DNA of 64,000 nucleotides from Cercis canadensis (GCA_003255065.1 QAOA01007971.1:382370-446369), one strand, 5' to 3'; counted from the stretch's first letter, positions 11,491 to 25,456 are shown. The notes: generated by a model from the letters alone, not told the origin. A program made the numbers and translations.

Positions 11491-12179
11491 GAGGGTGAGA
11501 GCAAAGAGAAAAGGAGAATGTGCTCTTTCTAGGTTCTCTACTACTCCATGATATTGGTTCTTGAGACCCATTAAGAACAGAGCGAAACAGAGGAAAGCAG
11601 AAGAGAAGACTCAGCTCTGGCGGTTTTCAAAGCTCAAAAGATCCTCATCCTCATCCTCTTGCATTTTTTCCTTCGCTTTTGCTTCATTACAACTTGTGGG
11701 TATTTAGTAAAATTTCTCTTTGAGGTCGTCTCATTTCATTTAGTTTCATGTCTTAAATTAGTCGTAATCACTATCCAAGTCAGATATGCTCTTTCCTGCG
11801 ACCTTCTTGGGTCATATTTATTTCTTGAGACCATTCATGGGCAGCTCTGTCAATCTCAACTCTATATATTGTTGTTTTTTCTCCTTCTATATCTAATTCA
11901 GTTTCATGACATTCATATGCAAATTTCTATAATTTATTTTGCAAAGATGGGTTCTTTCATTATATGAGTGCTTATTCCTGCAGTTTAAGCTAACTCAGAA
12001 ACTGATTACTTTTCATCTCATAAGGGTTCTAATTAATTCTGAAAATGTATAAAATAAAATTATTTTAGCCTCTTATTTTAGAAAAAGAAAATGAAAATGA
12101 GTAGCGGCTATAATATCTCAAAATTGGTCTTTAATTAATTTGTGATTGATGCAGCAGCATTGTTCAACCTGTGATAACA

Positions 12180-14221
12180 ATGGCAAAGTTATTTAGAGAA
12201 CTTTTATCTGATGTCAGATCGGAAGGACTGGTAAGTGAGAATTAATCCAAACTGTGCTCCACGCTCTGCCTAGCTATAGTTATAATTAACTTTAATTGTT
12301 GTTTTCCTTAATTTCACTAGGAAAAACTTACTATACAAGAAATGGGGTCAATGTTAAGTGCCCATAGCAGAGCTTGGAAGCATCGGACAATTGGTTCTTT
12401 TACGGCGTGTGGCATTACACTTGCAGGTTTGTGATTTCTCCTCGATTTGGTTGGATAGAGTTTCTTAAGATTTATATATAGCAATGCAGTATTTAATCAC
12501 TTATTTTGAATTTTTGAGATTATTAGCATTTTGTCAAAATATCCATGGTTGGCCCTACTAGTTGTGGCTATCACCCAGTGCTTGAATGAGAGACAGTCAC
12601 CCTTTATTAGTAATTTGTACTAACTTTGGACCAATATGGTTGAAATTTAGCGTACTTCTACTTGTTGCTGGTGTTATTTCTGTATTTTATTTTATTGTTC
12701 TCCTTGTAATATCCACATATTTCTTTCAGCAACATGGGCTACAAGACTGTGTACCAAGAAAAACACATCGGCAAGAAGACTTATAAATGCTATCGGTCTC
12801 AAACTAGTAGCAGGTAGCGATGCATAAACCATCTCTCTATCTCTCTTGGGCTCAAATTTCACCTGTAGAATCTACATCTCTACAGGTACTCTACCTTTGC
12901 ATTTTTCTGCCCAAAATTCACTGGGTCTTTGCTTTTTGTAGGAGCTACAGTCTACTTTGGAGACAGGAGTTATAATAGGTCTTNTATTAGTAATTTGTAC
13001 TAACTTTGAACAAATATGGTTGAAATTTATCGTACTTCTACTTGTTGCTGGTGTTATTTCTGTATTTTATTGTATTGTTCTCCTTGTAATATCCATATAT
13101 TTCTTTCAGCAACATGGGCTACAAGACTGTGTACCAAGAAAACCACATCGGCAAGAAGACTTATAAATGCTATCGGTCTCAAACTAGTAGCATGTAGCGA
13201 TGCATAAACCATCTCTCTATCTCTCTTGGGCTCAAATTTCACCTGTAGAATCTACATCTCTACAGGTACTCTACCTTTGCATTTTTCTGCCCAAAATTCA
13301 CTGGGTCTTTGCTTTTTGTAGGAGCTACAGTCTACTTTGGAGACAGGAGTTATAATAGGTCTTAGATTCTTTTCTTGATAAGATCATTGCACACGAAGGA
13401 AGCTTGTTACAGGAAAAGTTAGCTAATATGTGAGTCTTCTCTGCTCATTTTTTTTCCAAATATTTTATGAACTAATCCTGTTTGTAGAGTATATTTGATA
13501 GTTCTGATATTCTGAATTGACATTACAACAAATGAACAAGCATTGCTATTAGTTTTAACTTTTAAGCTATTTAGAGAGCAAGAACAAGCTTTAATTAGTT
13601 CTAGGGTTGTTTGTTTCCTTAAATTTCTAGATATCAAGATAACATCGATGGCTTTTGTATATGTATCGTTAGGATCTGCATCTCTTAAGTACTCACTTTG
13701 TTATATTTCATATGACAGAATTATAAGGAAGTATCCTGACGATACTAGGGGAATTCAACTCCTTAGCAAGCACTTTGTTCTAGAAAAGATTTACAGAGAT
13801 TCAAGCTGTGACCTAAGGTTGCGATATCGAAATTGTTCTGGTGATGATTGTATCCTTAGTCAAAGGAAGCGTGAAGTTTATGACTGGAGGATGCCCCAAC
13901 AAGCTTCTAAAACTGTAAGTTTTCAGCTAAAATAATCTGAAATAGATCTAGAGAATATCTCAGTATACCATAAAGTTGTGAAGGAAATAATGGCAACAAA
14001 TTTAAACCATTCCCTTCTGTATTGACATTTGAAAGTTTATCATTGCATTTTTGAGAAAGTTTTAATCTTACCCCACTTAACTTTCCCATTTGTAGATCAA
14101 ACTTGGTTTGAAAGACATAGTAGAGGACCCTCTGTACTATCTTTTGGGTGAAAGTGAAACTACTTCATGGAAGGAAACTCATCAGTTTAATACCTGGTAT
14201 GCATCATCACTTAGTGCTTGA
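12180..14221 (+). pseudogene. Gene B: damaged paralogue of gene A
   Basis: Exons match A at 12180-12230, 12321-12426, 12730-12813, about 13322-13429, 13719-13914 and 14096-14221. The start MAKLFRELLSDVRSEG and the C-terminal block 'KLGLKDIVEDP' are clear. Damage: exon 4 has lost one base relative to A and C (108 instead of 109), giving a TAG right after 'NRS'. The final exon has lost about two bases, so it stops about 13 residues before A's end. A 379-base block holding exon 3 and the start of exon 4 is present twice around a single N at 12,984; the second exon 3 also has a changed last base that would create a stop at the splice junction. The contig join lies at the same point as the exon 4 frameshift, so part of the damage could be an assembly fault. 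Function is unknown, as for A. Confidence 0.65.
12605..13363 (+). repeat. 379-bp direct duplication around a single N
   Basis: 12,605-12,983 and 12,985-13,363 are nearly identical, differing at a few single bases, and are separated only by an N at 12,984. The block covers intron 2, exon 3, intron 3 and the start of exon 4 of gene B. The clean abutment at an N points to two unmerged contig ends or alleles. Confidence 0.85.
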
Positions 14222-15431
14222 TTTTGATGGTTTAGTGGACCATGATTTCATCAACCTTCTTTGAAGTGGTGAAGCATCTGGGAGAGATGGAAGTTGAGCT
14301 TTGGCCTTTGGTACTAATCTTCTTGGTTATAATTCAGAGCTCTAGCCTCAATTCTCACTGCAGTTTATGATTTTCAAGCAGTTGACTATCACTGGCTGAT
14401 TAGTAGTTAGGGTTGCAAAACAGTTTTAACTTGTTAACTTTTTCCTTTTGTACTGGGAAATTTCTTGTTTACTAGCTCATACCTCTTGTCTCAGCAAGGA
14501 TGGCTAACAGTTTATACAGTTTTTTTGAGCAGTTGATTAGTGAGTAACCTTAAGCTACTTAGGGTAGCAATAGAATTTATCTTTATTGGCAGGATTAACT
14601 GAAGTAACCCTGTAAATGAGAGCAGTGCAATCCTTGTTTAATGAACTTGAATTCGTATCTAGTGCAACTAGCTTGTCAATGAGTTTGTTTTAGCCTAATA
14701 CAGTAGGCTTTTTTGTGAACTACAATGAGCATGAACATAATTTTGAGAAAGTACTTTCATTTTTGGTTGAGTTTAAGTTTTTTCAATGCCTGTTGATCAG
14801 TTAAGTGCCATATGTGGGAAGGAGAAAGAAAATTGGAAGAAAGGAAACAGCAAGTAAATTTAAGTGGCGTACCCTGCAACTGCAATCTGCATGCAGATGC
14901 AGGTGAATGAAAGAATGCGCAAGTAAAATATCTTCATTTTGATATTATGCATGATATCCATATTAAAAATTGTTTAAATTTTTTAAAAAATTTACTATTA
15001 TAAGGTGCAAGAACTTAATTTAAAAGAATTTTTTTTTATAAGATAATTTAAAAGATTTAGTGGTACTAAAAAAACTGTATTTCAAATAAATATTTATCAC
15101 ATTATAAAAGATTATATAATTATTTTATTTATACATATATTTATTATATTCAACATAAACGAAATAATCTAATAATTCCGTAACACTTGTTTTTATAAAT
15201 TTTTGTAATATTGATATGATTCTTATTTATTTTTTGATAAACAGTTTAAATAGAAAAATATGCTCAACTCCAACTGCGTGACTGGCTTGTGAATCTGTGA
15301 TAATCTATGGCCGAAACAACAAAAATCAGAAGCACCAGCTAGAGAGCGAAGCGATCTACTCAGAAACTGAGAGGGAATTGGAAAATTACGCCAACTTTGC
15401 ATCTAGCCACTCTTGTCGAATCTGAGAGGGA
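14222..15431. other. Intergenic region between genes B and C
   Basis: The first part continues to resemble the 3' flank of gene A ('gattagtagttagggttgcaaaaca' in both), so the duplication unit extends past the stop. The rest is AT-rich, followed by the short leader of gene C. No further gene is seen. Confidence 0.5.
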
Positions 15432-18349
15432 ATGGGCGAAGCATTTGTCCAACTTCAAGATGTTCTCAGGTCCAAACAGGTACTCTCACCCCTCCTCTAG
15501 GGATTTTCTCTCCATTATGCTATGATTCCCGCATGAAAATTTTCATTCTCAGATTCTTTATATTCATATTTTTGTGAAAGTCATAAACTTTTCATTGTGG
15601 GGTTCCGTGAAATTGGTGTCAATTTGTCTCATTGATCATGTTTGTTCGGAGTTTTAGTACTGCTATTATCAATATTTTGAATGGCATTTCTTGATTCTGA
15701 CTTCTGAGAGATTAAAATAATTTTTTCTCCCCTCAATTTCAGTTGGTGTTCGCAATTTGATAATGTTTTGTTCACATTTTGGAAGAAAAATTTATGGCAA
15801 ATTAAATTAAATTGATATTGTTGAGGGTTCTTATAAAAAATCAAATATTGAATTGAATTAGGTTCTATTGAAAGTGAAAATTTTGTATTTTTCCACCTCC
15901 CTTATCAACTTAATCATAGGAGGATATATAAAAACATCACTGGAAAATGCTAATGTGTAGACATGTCAAAGTTTATTGAAAATGGTCTTGATGTTGTTGG
16001 TACGTACATTATCACTAAATATCTTTCTTCTTCTGTAGGAAAAATTGACATCTGAGGAAGAAAATCTTCTTCTATCATGCAATTCTAAAGCTAAAAGCCA
16101 TTTTCTTGCTGGTACATTTGGTGCGGGTACTGTTGTATGGGCAGGTCAGTGACTTCAGTTCTCTAATTATTCCAACCTGCTAGGGTGAAGAGCTGGTGCT
16201 ATTTACAATGAATATTACATTTCTATATGGTTTTCTTGTTTCAAGCAAATGCTATATCAACATGCAGAAGTAAATCTAGCTGGTATTAAGGTCAAGATAG
16301 TTGTTTATTTTCTTTATAATATATCATTTTTTCAGCATCCCTGCATTAGTAGAAAATTTCCAATAGTGAATTTATATAATCTTTCCTGACTATTTATGTG
16401 GTTGCATATCAGTTTTACTTCTCATTTCTGGTACAGAGATTCAAATAAGCATGTGAATTCCATTTATGCTAACTTCAGTAAATGGTGAAACTAAATTGTG
16501 TAACTTAGAGCAGATGATTGTAATTTCTAAACTCCAGAGATGATTAAAATATTTTTTCTGTTTTTCTGTGATTCTTTCATGTATCTTGATAATCTCAATT
16601 CCTTTGTGGCAGCAACTTTCAAACTCAAGACACTTTTTCGAATCCAACTTTCAGCTGGTAATATAAGTCATCTCTATCTCCTTTGTCCTGAAAATTACTT
16701 CTTGTATGAGTTGTATCTTTATATCAACTGAGGCCTTTCCCCTATCCCCTTGTTTGTCATCTTATACTTTTGCAGCAGCTGCTGCTTTCTTTGGATTGTG
16801 GGGATTAAAAAGATCGTTGGCTTCCTCTGAGGATCATATTCTTACACTGGATGGGAGTAGATTGCAGAAAGAGTTAGCTAATATGTAGGTCTTCTCTCAT
16901 CACTATCTAACTCTTAACATACTTTTCTGTTTGTATAACTTGACTGATGAAGACTATAACTCCTCTCTCTATTTAGTTCCACGCCTTCTTGCTTTTTATC
17001 AACTTTTTTAATCAGCATTCCCAAGCATAACCCTAGCATTATTAGAAAGACCAATAAACTACTTACTTTTTATTTGAAAGTAACTGAAAGTATTAATTAG
17101 AGAAGCTTTTCAGCTAGTGCTTTAGATGCTTGCTGGTATTTTAGCTGTTGCCTCAGTGATTGATGGATATTAAAATCCATCTTTGTTTGAGCTCTTAATT
17201 TAAATTTGATTTCAGTTTTCTATTATACAGTTTAGTGAAAAGAAATTTCCTGTCTAGTACTCTGGATCCTCTTCTGTGTTATACAGTAATTGCTTGTGTT
17301 ATATAATATGATTCCATTTAGTTTTTTCACTTGTGAATTATTTTCCAAATGACAGAATGGTGACAAAGTTTCCGGATGATCATTGGAGAATGCAGCTTAT
17401 TTCTAAGCATTTCTATTCAGAAAAAGTTTTTGATGATTCAAATGGCCACCCTAAGTTAAGATGGCGATATCGGAATTTCTATAGTGATAATCTTGTCCAT
17501 GGTCAGAATGCACAGGATCGTGACTCTGATGATGATTCCAATAGTAACACCCCCAGTGACACCCAAAATTACTCTGAAAGGAAAAGAACCAATCTTCAGA
17601 CCAGTCGCATTGTTGTAAGCATTCTTGTACTTCGTACTCAAATTGAATTATAGAGGTATTTTTTATAGAATCAAATGTTAATAAGGGTAGCAGGGACAAT
17701 GGTGGAGCCAGTGGGGCAAGAGAGGTCAATTGTTCGCCTGCCCATGGCAACCTCGAATGTCACTGGGGCCTTGGGTCTGTTAAAACTTCAAATGCCCCCC
17801 TTGAGAATGTTGCTGCTCCTCCCCAAGTACTGTGTATACTGAGGAAAAGTAATTTATTTTAAAACAGCACACTTAAATCATATTAATGGACTGTCTTTGT
17901 CAAGTAATTTGATTGATGCAAAATAATGTTATCGATGGACCCATCTATGATATGTTTTTCAGTCAATAGTCATGACCATAACTAGATCAGTTGCTTTCAC
18001 AGATGATATGGATTATGCCTTTTTCTGAAAAGGAAAAAGAAATGTTCTATACCTTATGTGTCCAATTAAAATGAAATAACTATTGTGTAGGACCTTTTAA
18101 TTTTGAATTAATTTCTTTTTCTTCAATATTCCATTGCAGATAAACCCTGGTGTTGATACGATGGCAGAGGCAGACGCTCTTGATTGTCTTTTGGGTTATA
18201 GTGGTCCAGTGGAGGAGATTCATCATCCTAATACCCCAACTAAACCACAAGGAGGAGTACATAACCGTGCTCATAGAAGATCCCACCGCAGGCGTCGCAT
18301 GAGACATCATGAGGGCCTTTCAAACCCTGATCATGCAACAGCTGGTTGA
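15432..18349 (+). CDS. Gene C: full-length member of the A/B family, six exons
   Basis: Spliced model 15432-15479, 16039-16144, 16613-16657, 16776-16884, 17356-17614 and 18140-18349, all GT-AG and in frame, encoding 258 residues. It starts MGEAFVQLQDVLRSKQEKLT. Two Ala/Gly-rich hydrophobic segments (about residues 35-52 and 66-80) match those of A. The shared 'RWRYRN' motif is in exon 5. Unlike A and B, it has a Ser/Asp/Asn-rich insert after that motif and a basic His/Arg tail with 'RRSHRRRRMRHHE' near the C-terminus. It lacks the 'KLGFKDIIEDP' ending. Intact frames and a conserved exon plan suggest it is the ancestral functional gene from which A and B arose. I do not recognise the family; a small membrane-anchored protein with a cytosolic or nuclear basic tail is only a guess. 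Confidence 0.8.
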
Positions 18350-18820
18350 CTGTCAACCAACATTTGGAAGGAAAAATTGTATAGTTTTGTTATATTAGCA
18401 AGTTTCAGATCTGATCCTTTTCTTCGAAAGGACTATTGCAGAAAAGGAGAGCATTCCTAGTATCTTATTATCGTAAATTATGTAAGTAACATTGCCCGCA
18501 TCCATTTTCTTTGGATTGTGGACATCGCTGCTAATGTTATGTCTTGAGAGATCAATTACATATTATCTGCAACTGACTCCCTTTCGATTCTGATTTTCTA
18601 TTTTTCATGTTCTTGTTTCACTTTCCTTGCTGATACATGACCACTGAGCTAGGAACAATTGAATTGTGCCTATACCATAAATTTTATTGTGGAAATGGCA
18701 TGTTAGTTGTCCATGAATCATGATGGCAAGGATAAGGCGAACAATGTTCTCTCATTATCTCTACTATTTACACTAATTTTCTCTCATTAGATTGTTGCTC
18801 TTTCCCCCACAACCCCACAT
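18350..18820. other. 3' flank of gene C
   Basis: Presumed 3' UTR and flank, with no other open frame of note. Confidence 0.4.
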
Positions 18821-20773
18821 CCAGGGGTGGATCCAAAAAATAATTTCTAAATATAGTTGTGTATAGTTTTAGTTATCCAAAAAATAATAATTATAGGAAA
18901 GTAAATCCTTAATAAGTCATAATTGTATTATATGTTAAATTTTGAATTCAAAAAATTATAAGAATAAGGAAACACACAATACAATTTGTAGAATATTATG
19001 AAAAAGAATATGTTTTTGTTTTTGTCCAAGAGAGACAAGAATGTTCATAGAATTATAAATTATTTATTAATAATTTCTATTTGATCTAATTAACCATGAG
19101 TTTATGTTCTTGCTATGGCTTTGAATTTTGTAACGGAAGACAGAATTGCAATTTGAACTTCCCATTTTATACTGGGAGCTTAAATTTTTTTTTTTTTTTT
19201 ATAATGTTAATGAATAATAGATAAGATGTAGGGAACTTCTTTTAATTTTGGCTCATATGTAAAAAAAAATCCTAATGTTTAAAAAGGTGCAAGAAACCCC
19301 TCAGCTTTACAATTTGTGCAAAAAGAAGCTTCATTCCATATTTCTTTTAATTCATGGATAAAACTGCCATACGAGGGCTTTAAACTCCTTTCTTATTAAT
19401 AACTTTTATTTTTTTGTATTTTTAGTGATGACTCTGGATTTAAACAGTACCACTTAGTTACAAGTTGTTTAATCTGTTTTAATAATTCTAATCCCTAATT
19501 AAAGATAATTAAGAATAAAAATACTTAAAAGTAAGAAAAAAATCATATTTCAAGAAAAATCTAAATTATAATTAATATAACTGTTCTCATTCAATTTATT
19601 CCTATACCCACATTAAAGTGTATAACTTAGGAAAGTGCTTATACTTGACAAAAGTAAGACAATTTAATACTATTCACTTAATGTTAAAAGCAAAAGGAAG
19701 AAATTTTCAAAGACTTACACCATGAAATAAGACATGCAATCACGCATAAATCTCAACATTAATTTTGATTTTGACCTTCAGTTGTTGCCACATTTCAACA
19801 AACATTTTATGTGCATAAAAATCATTGCTCCCAACTGTTTGTACACCAACATGATATGCTTGTTGGCCTTGATATGATATGCTTCAATTGAGATTTGAGA
19901 TAAGGAAACTCTCAATTCTCTAGGTTTGGACTTCATGTACCTTTTGCTTAAAAATTCAAGTCAACTGTGTCAATATGACATGGTAGACAGGGATACAACA
20001 AATAATAGAGAGGTTAACTCTTGAACGCATGCTCAATAATAAATAAACAACTAAGTGGCGGATTTATGTATAAGGAATATGAAATAATTTGTAATGACTA
20101 TATATATCATTTAATATAAAGTCACTCCCATTAAAAATATAAAATTGCCTCCACTACTTCTCACTACCACAAAATGTATGGATTATATATGGTTAATATT
20201 GACATGAATCTCATACTTTTTTCACAAATGAAAGCATGATTCCCTAAAGAGTTTAAGTTCAGTCAAATTTATAAAGTCAAGATTTAGTTGAGACCAAATA
20301 GTAAGAAAATGTTAAAAAAAAAAATTTACTATTATGTATAATATATTATTTATTTCTCTTTAAATATTTTTCTTATATATACATATAATTTTTTTAGATA
20401 TTTTAGAGAAAATGAGGTGGAAAGTTTCTAGAGCTCAATCCTCACACCATTCATTTGAAATGATCTCCACCGTTGATTAGAAAGAGGAGTTAATATAAAT
20501 AAGTGACGCTTCTCATTTGGCAAAGTCAACTAAAACTAATCTTGTAAAATATTCGTAGAATTAATATGAATTCTTCTTTCTCTTTGTTACCACCCTTCTC
20601 ACTTTATGAGTGAAGCTGACTTAGTCTTCTCAAGAAAATTGAGAAATGCTAAGTACCAATGCGTTGAATTGAAATTTGTTCATTGTTAATATTTATAAAA
20701 TTATCTCCACTAAACATTAAGTAATATTCAAATATCATTACCCCGCATAAAATTTCTAAATCCACCACTGGCG
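18821..20773 (+). mobile_element. Putative non-autonomous TIR element (copy 2 of the 0.1-0.8 kb repeat)
   Basis: The left end 'ccaggggtggatcca' and the right end read inverted, 'ccagtggtggattta', form a short imperfect TIR of hAT-like appearance. The left ~640 bases are the inverted homologue of 100-805. I could not find a convincing 8-bp target duplication. An additional internal end-like motif ('gtggcggattta', about 20,056) suggests nesting. No coding sequence is present. Confidence 0.4.
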
Positions 20774-23700
20774 GTATGCCTCATCAAATGACAGTATGGG
20801 TGGTATGCTAGCAATTCCAGAGAATGCAGACGTTACTTTGATATAATTGAACTTTGAGATTTTGGTTAAAAAGAAAATCATTTTGCACTCATGAGCTTGG
20901 ATCTATTCCGTATGTGTGTGGCAGTGTGGGTGCTCATGTGAATTTCTTTTGTTTCAGTATCTAAAGTGTCTATAATTATGTCTTCACGAAGCTTTGAACT
21001 TCATGAATCATGATCGCTATTGCTTGAATTGGAAATATCAAAGTAGCCACATAAACATAAGGAAGCTGAGTTGGTTATCCTAGTGATCTTTGCCTTTTTT
21101 TACATCTTGTAGAGAGGAATCCAAAGTCAATAGCTTAGGCCATCTAGAGTAGTACTTAGAGGGGACACAGAAAATTGCCTCTCAGAATGGGGTTGAAGGC
21201 TCGTTGCTAATAATGATGTTGCTTGTTCCCAACATGTGTCGTGGCCTTTGGACTCTGTTACGAACCTAAGCTCTAAAAAAGTAGTGTGGTGTGACTTGGC
21301 TTGAGACCATCCACTAAATCTGAACTCATCTTTTGACTGATAGTTCCTTGTGAACTCAGATCAATGAGATCATCTGATCATGAAACAAAAGATAAGTGGA
21401 TACTTGAGAAATCACAGTAGTTATCTTGGCTTAGACAATAGCTTGCAGAATTCTTAGACCAAAAATGCTGATATATACACTTATTCTGGACAGTACCCAT
21501 ATTGATTTTCGATGCAACTGCTTCTACTTTTTGTATTTAATGGTCAAGTGAAGACAATCATCTCAGAAGAAAGGTAGTAATAATAATAAAAGGAGACAAA
21601 TGATGAAAAAATATCAAACAAAAATTCTTGGCAAATATTTTTTTCTTTCATTTATTTTTTAGAGAATTATTGTTTAGTTTTTTGAATTGACAAAAAAAAT
21701 TATGTAATTTCAAACCTAAAGAAATTCGATTCCTCCAACCCAAAATATTCTATTAGCGACATGTGGTTATTTTATTTATTTATTTTTAAATATGATAATT
21801 ACATATATTAATAGAATAATCATATAACATCAAAAAAATATTTTAGATAATATGAGATAAACCAAATTAAAATTATTTTATGTTTTAAAATTAAATAATA
21901 ATGTTTTCCTTTTTTTTTTTTCCATTTTCTTCTCTTATTTTCGGAGACAAACTTTAGGCATCTTGTTGTGGGGGCAAAAGAATCTGCCAGATATTTTGCA
22001 TTGCATGTCAATGGAAGGTAGCTTGTGTTTTCTTTAGAAAGGGGGGACCCCAGCACACACGTTTATATCAAATGAAGACCAGAGTCTGGTAACCAGACCA
22101 AGAAAAAGGTCTTCTTTCCATTTACGTTTTAGTTACTTTGTAGAGACTGTAATGATGTCTATCTCCTCTAGGAAGGATCACAGCACCTTCATTCTTTGTC
22201 TTTAAATATGATTTCTGTTTCTTAAGTTTCTAAAATCACAAAATTTGCAGCCAAAGAGAATTCACTTGAATATGCCAATTATGTATAACGTCAAATCTAG
22301 AATATGCCAATTAAATTTGCTCTTGTTATTGGAATCTATAATCAACTAATTATTACTCTAAAATAATTATAAGTTAATGATTTATAGGTTTAATAATACA
22401 TCCCCTAATTATAAGAAGTTGAACGTTTAACATCAGTGGTTCAATTAATTATAAGAGTAATGACTTCATACACTACTTATATAGTTACAATTACTTTGCA
22501 CATACAACATGAATTATACAAGTAATTTTATATGTGTGTGACAGAAAAGAAAAAGTCTAAGTATCTAAATTTAAATGAATAATAAATTTTTTATCTTTTT
22601 TTTTTTTGGGTTTAATTTAGCTTTGGGGTAATTTTTTTATGTGAATTTTTGTCTTTTTATGAGATATCGCATGCCATTAGTGTCATGCTCTCTAGTATTA
22701 GAGTAAGTTATTCTTATTATTATATTTATTTTCTTTATTTACCAAAAAAAATAAAATTATTTATACACTTATACACAATTGTTACATTTTAAAAAAAAAA
22801 AAATTAGATAAAGGAAGTTAGATTCTCTTACCAATATGGGGGAATGAGTAATAAAGCCCATAATCTCAACCTTATAGGAAAGTTGTGCATAGTTATGATT
22901 ACAACAATTGAGTATCTAACACCAGTGTCTTTGTGTAGAGTATCTTCATGAAATAAGGACATAAATAGATTTTAGTGTTGGAGCAAACCAAGAAATAATG
23001 AAAGTAGAATAATGAGGAAGGGAAAAAAGTTGTACTGAATGAATACAGTATTTTTGAATGAGTGAATAAAGCTTCACAATCCACTTATTTATCCTAATAG
23101 AATTACATTATGATAAGGATAAAACTTTTAATAATAAAAATAAATCTTTACTAAAAAATAAGATAAACTATAAGAGATAAGTTCAATTCTAATCATAAAT
23201 TACTCTTGATAATGAAAAACTATTTATCTAGATAAAACATAACAAAGATAGAATTTTAATCTAACTCAATTTCTAATCAACATCTAATCTAAATTAAAAT
23301 AAACATTTAAAACAGCATAGTTAGGGAACTAGAAAATATTATCCTGATCGTACATGTGCTTACTTAATGAATAGTATTTTCTCTTTTTCTTTTATAATGA
23401 TAAGAAAGAAATGTCAAACACAAGGGAACAACAGGAAAAATACCAAAACGTCAGTTCGATTTAACGGTGGGACTCAGCCCAAAATACAAAAACCATAAAT
23501 TCTCATCTAACCGAAAATTTAGAGTCATTTACCATTATATTGAGCTGAAATTTTGTGGGAAGGTTCACAATACATAGCTCTTTAATCTGAATAATGAGAT
23601 TATGAATCAGAGAACTTTATAACTTGAAATAAACCTAAGAATTTTGACTTAAAGACAAAATAACTAAAATTGTATATATAGAAGGATTCAATAGTTCATT

Positions 23701-25280
23701 TTTAAAAAATAGTGGCAAAAAAGTTTAAATTATTAAAATATGAGACTAAAATTGTAATTAAACCAATTTTAATCCAACTCAATTTCTAATCAACATCATA
23801 ATGAAAAGAAAGAAACGTCAAACGCAAGGAGACAAGAGGGAAAAGAGAATGGTATAGAATGCTCTTCTAAGTTCTAACTATATTATATACCATTTTAATC
23901 CAAACAAATTTACGTGTAACTTCCTCTTAAAGTCTTAATGCATAGTGCATGGTAGGCATGAACAGAAACACGGCTATTAGTCATCCACAGAAACGTGTTA
24001 TTATCAACTTTTAGCTCTTTATCAGCCATCACAAACTTTAAAAAACAAGCTTCTCTTTTTATTATCTTTCTAATTGTCAAAGATTAGATATTTTATTCTT
24101 ATAAAAAAAAAAAGATTAGATATTTTATTATTCTCAAAGCTTTTATGACATATTATCATCAATATAATTGACGAAAGACAACAACTTTTTCGCATCTTTA
24201 GGTATTTATTCTATCTATTTGGAGTAAATTAGTATTATCATAATTTTAAGATAGATAATAATAATTAAAAGACATGCAGATCCGAGGTGCCATTACAAGC
24301 TTCATACCATTATTTAACAATTATACAAATTTAATAATTATTAATACTTTTTTGTTGTCATGAGTAATAGTATACCTACAAAGAAAATATATACACGATC
24401 ATCTTTTTGTGCCTTTCTGCAAACCATAAGTTGATAACCCCTAACCAGGTCATGTATTTTACTTTTAGTTTTAGGTTCCATTTGGGATATAAATGGGAAG
24501 GAGAAAAAATGAGAGAAAAAAATTAAAATTTTAGAATTGACACACTTTGTTTTTTTTCGTATTTTTTATTACAACTTTAAATTTGAACACAAAACCCACA
24601 AACTCTGAAAACGATATCAGTACCACTCAATTATTAAATTCAAACGAATATTATGTTTAGATTTATTTTTAAACATTCTTTTCACAATTATTCTCTTTAT
24701 TTTTACCTGTTCAAAGGAATGGTCAAGATCAAGAAGTTCCTCACATCCTAAATTTTTTTATAAGAGTTTGTGGCTTAATATTATGTTTATTTTATATTTG
24801 TGACATGGTTTTTGCTTTCCCATAATAAATTGTAAAAAAAATGTTATTAAATATTTTTTAACTAAAAAAAGTATATAAATAATATAAAAATGATCTATTA
24901 GCAAATTTTAAGTTTAGGTAGTTTTAAATAATTTTTTGCTTGGTCATGGTGACATGCTTATTATTTGTGTATTTTATTTATCATTGATATAACATTAGTC
25001 TTTAACAATAATGATAACATAACAAGTATTGACAGAATATGAAAAAGACAGCTAATGAAAAACATGTTATGCGGAACAAAAATTTTGATAATGACCTCTC
25101 GGATTCTTGATTGGGGCGGCAAGAATGAGTGGGGGGATTTTCTTTCTGCCTTTCCTTTTCTCTTTTTTTGGATAAGGGGAAGTGTATTTTGACCAAAATA
25201 ATGTCTCTCATTTCCTAATCTAGTTATTATGTTAATAAGAAAAAATGATTAATTCCAATAATCATAGCCTATGAAATGAA
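20774..25280. other. Long AT-rich intergenic tract
   Basis: No gene is supported. Features are low-complexity runs and a weak direct repeat: the block around 23,265-23,425 ('ctcaatttctaatcaacatc', then a 'gaaatgtcaaac' block) recurs more compactly at 23,772-23,832. The longest frames (21,820-22,056; 25,002-25,211) have no family resemblance. Confidence 0.5.
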
Positions 25281-25283
25281 TTA

Positions 25284-25456
25284 GGATTTAAATTTAGTCA
25301 TGTGACATGAGTCATATTGTAAAGATTTGAGCTGTATATTCTATTAAAATTCATCTGAACTATCAAATATTAATGTGTTTTAATAGTTCAGATGAACTTT
25401 AATAAAATGTACGGCTCAAATTTTTGTAACATGACTCATGTCACATAAATTAAGGA
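25284..25456. mobile_element. Foldback MITE, copy 2
   Basis: Inverted halves around the core 'caaatattaatgtgtttt', with arms 'catgtgacatgagtcat' and 'atgactcatgtcacat'. This is the same family as 833-1006, but the arms have diverged. Confidence 0.8.
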
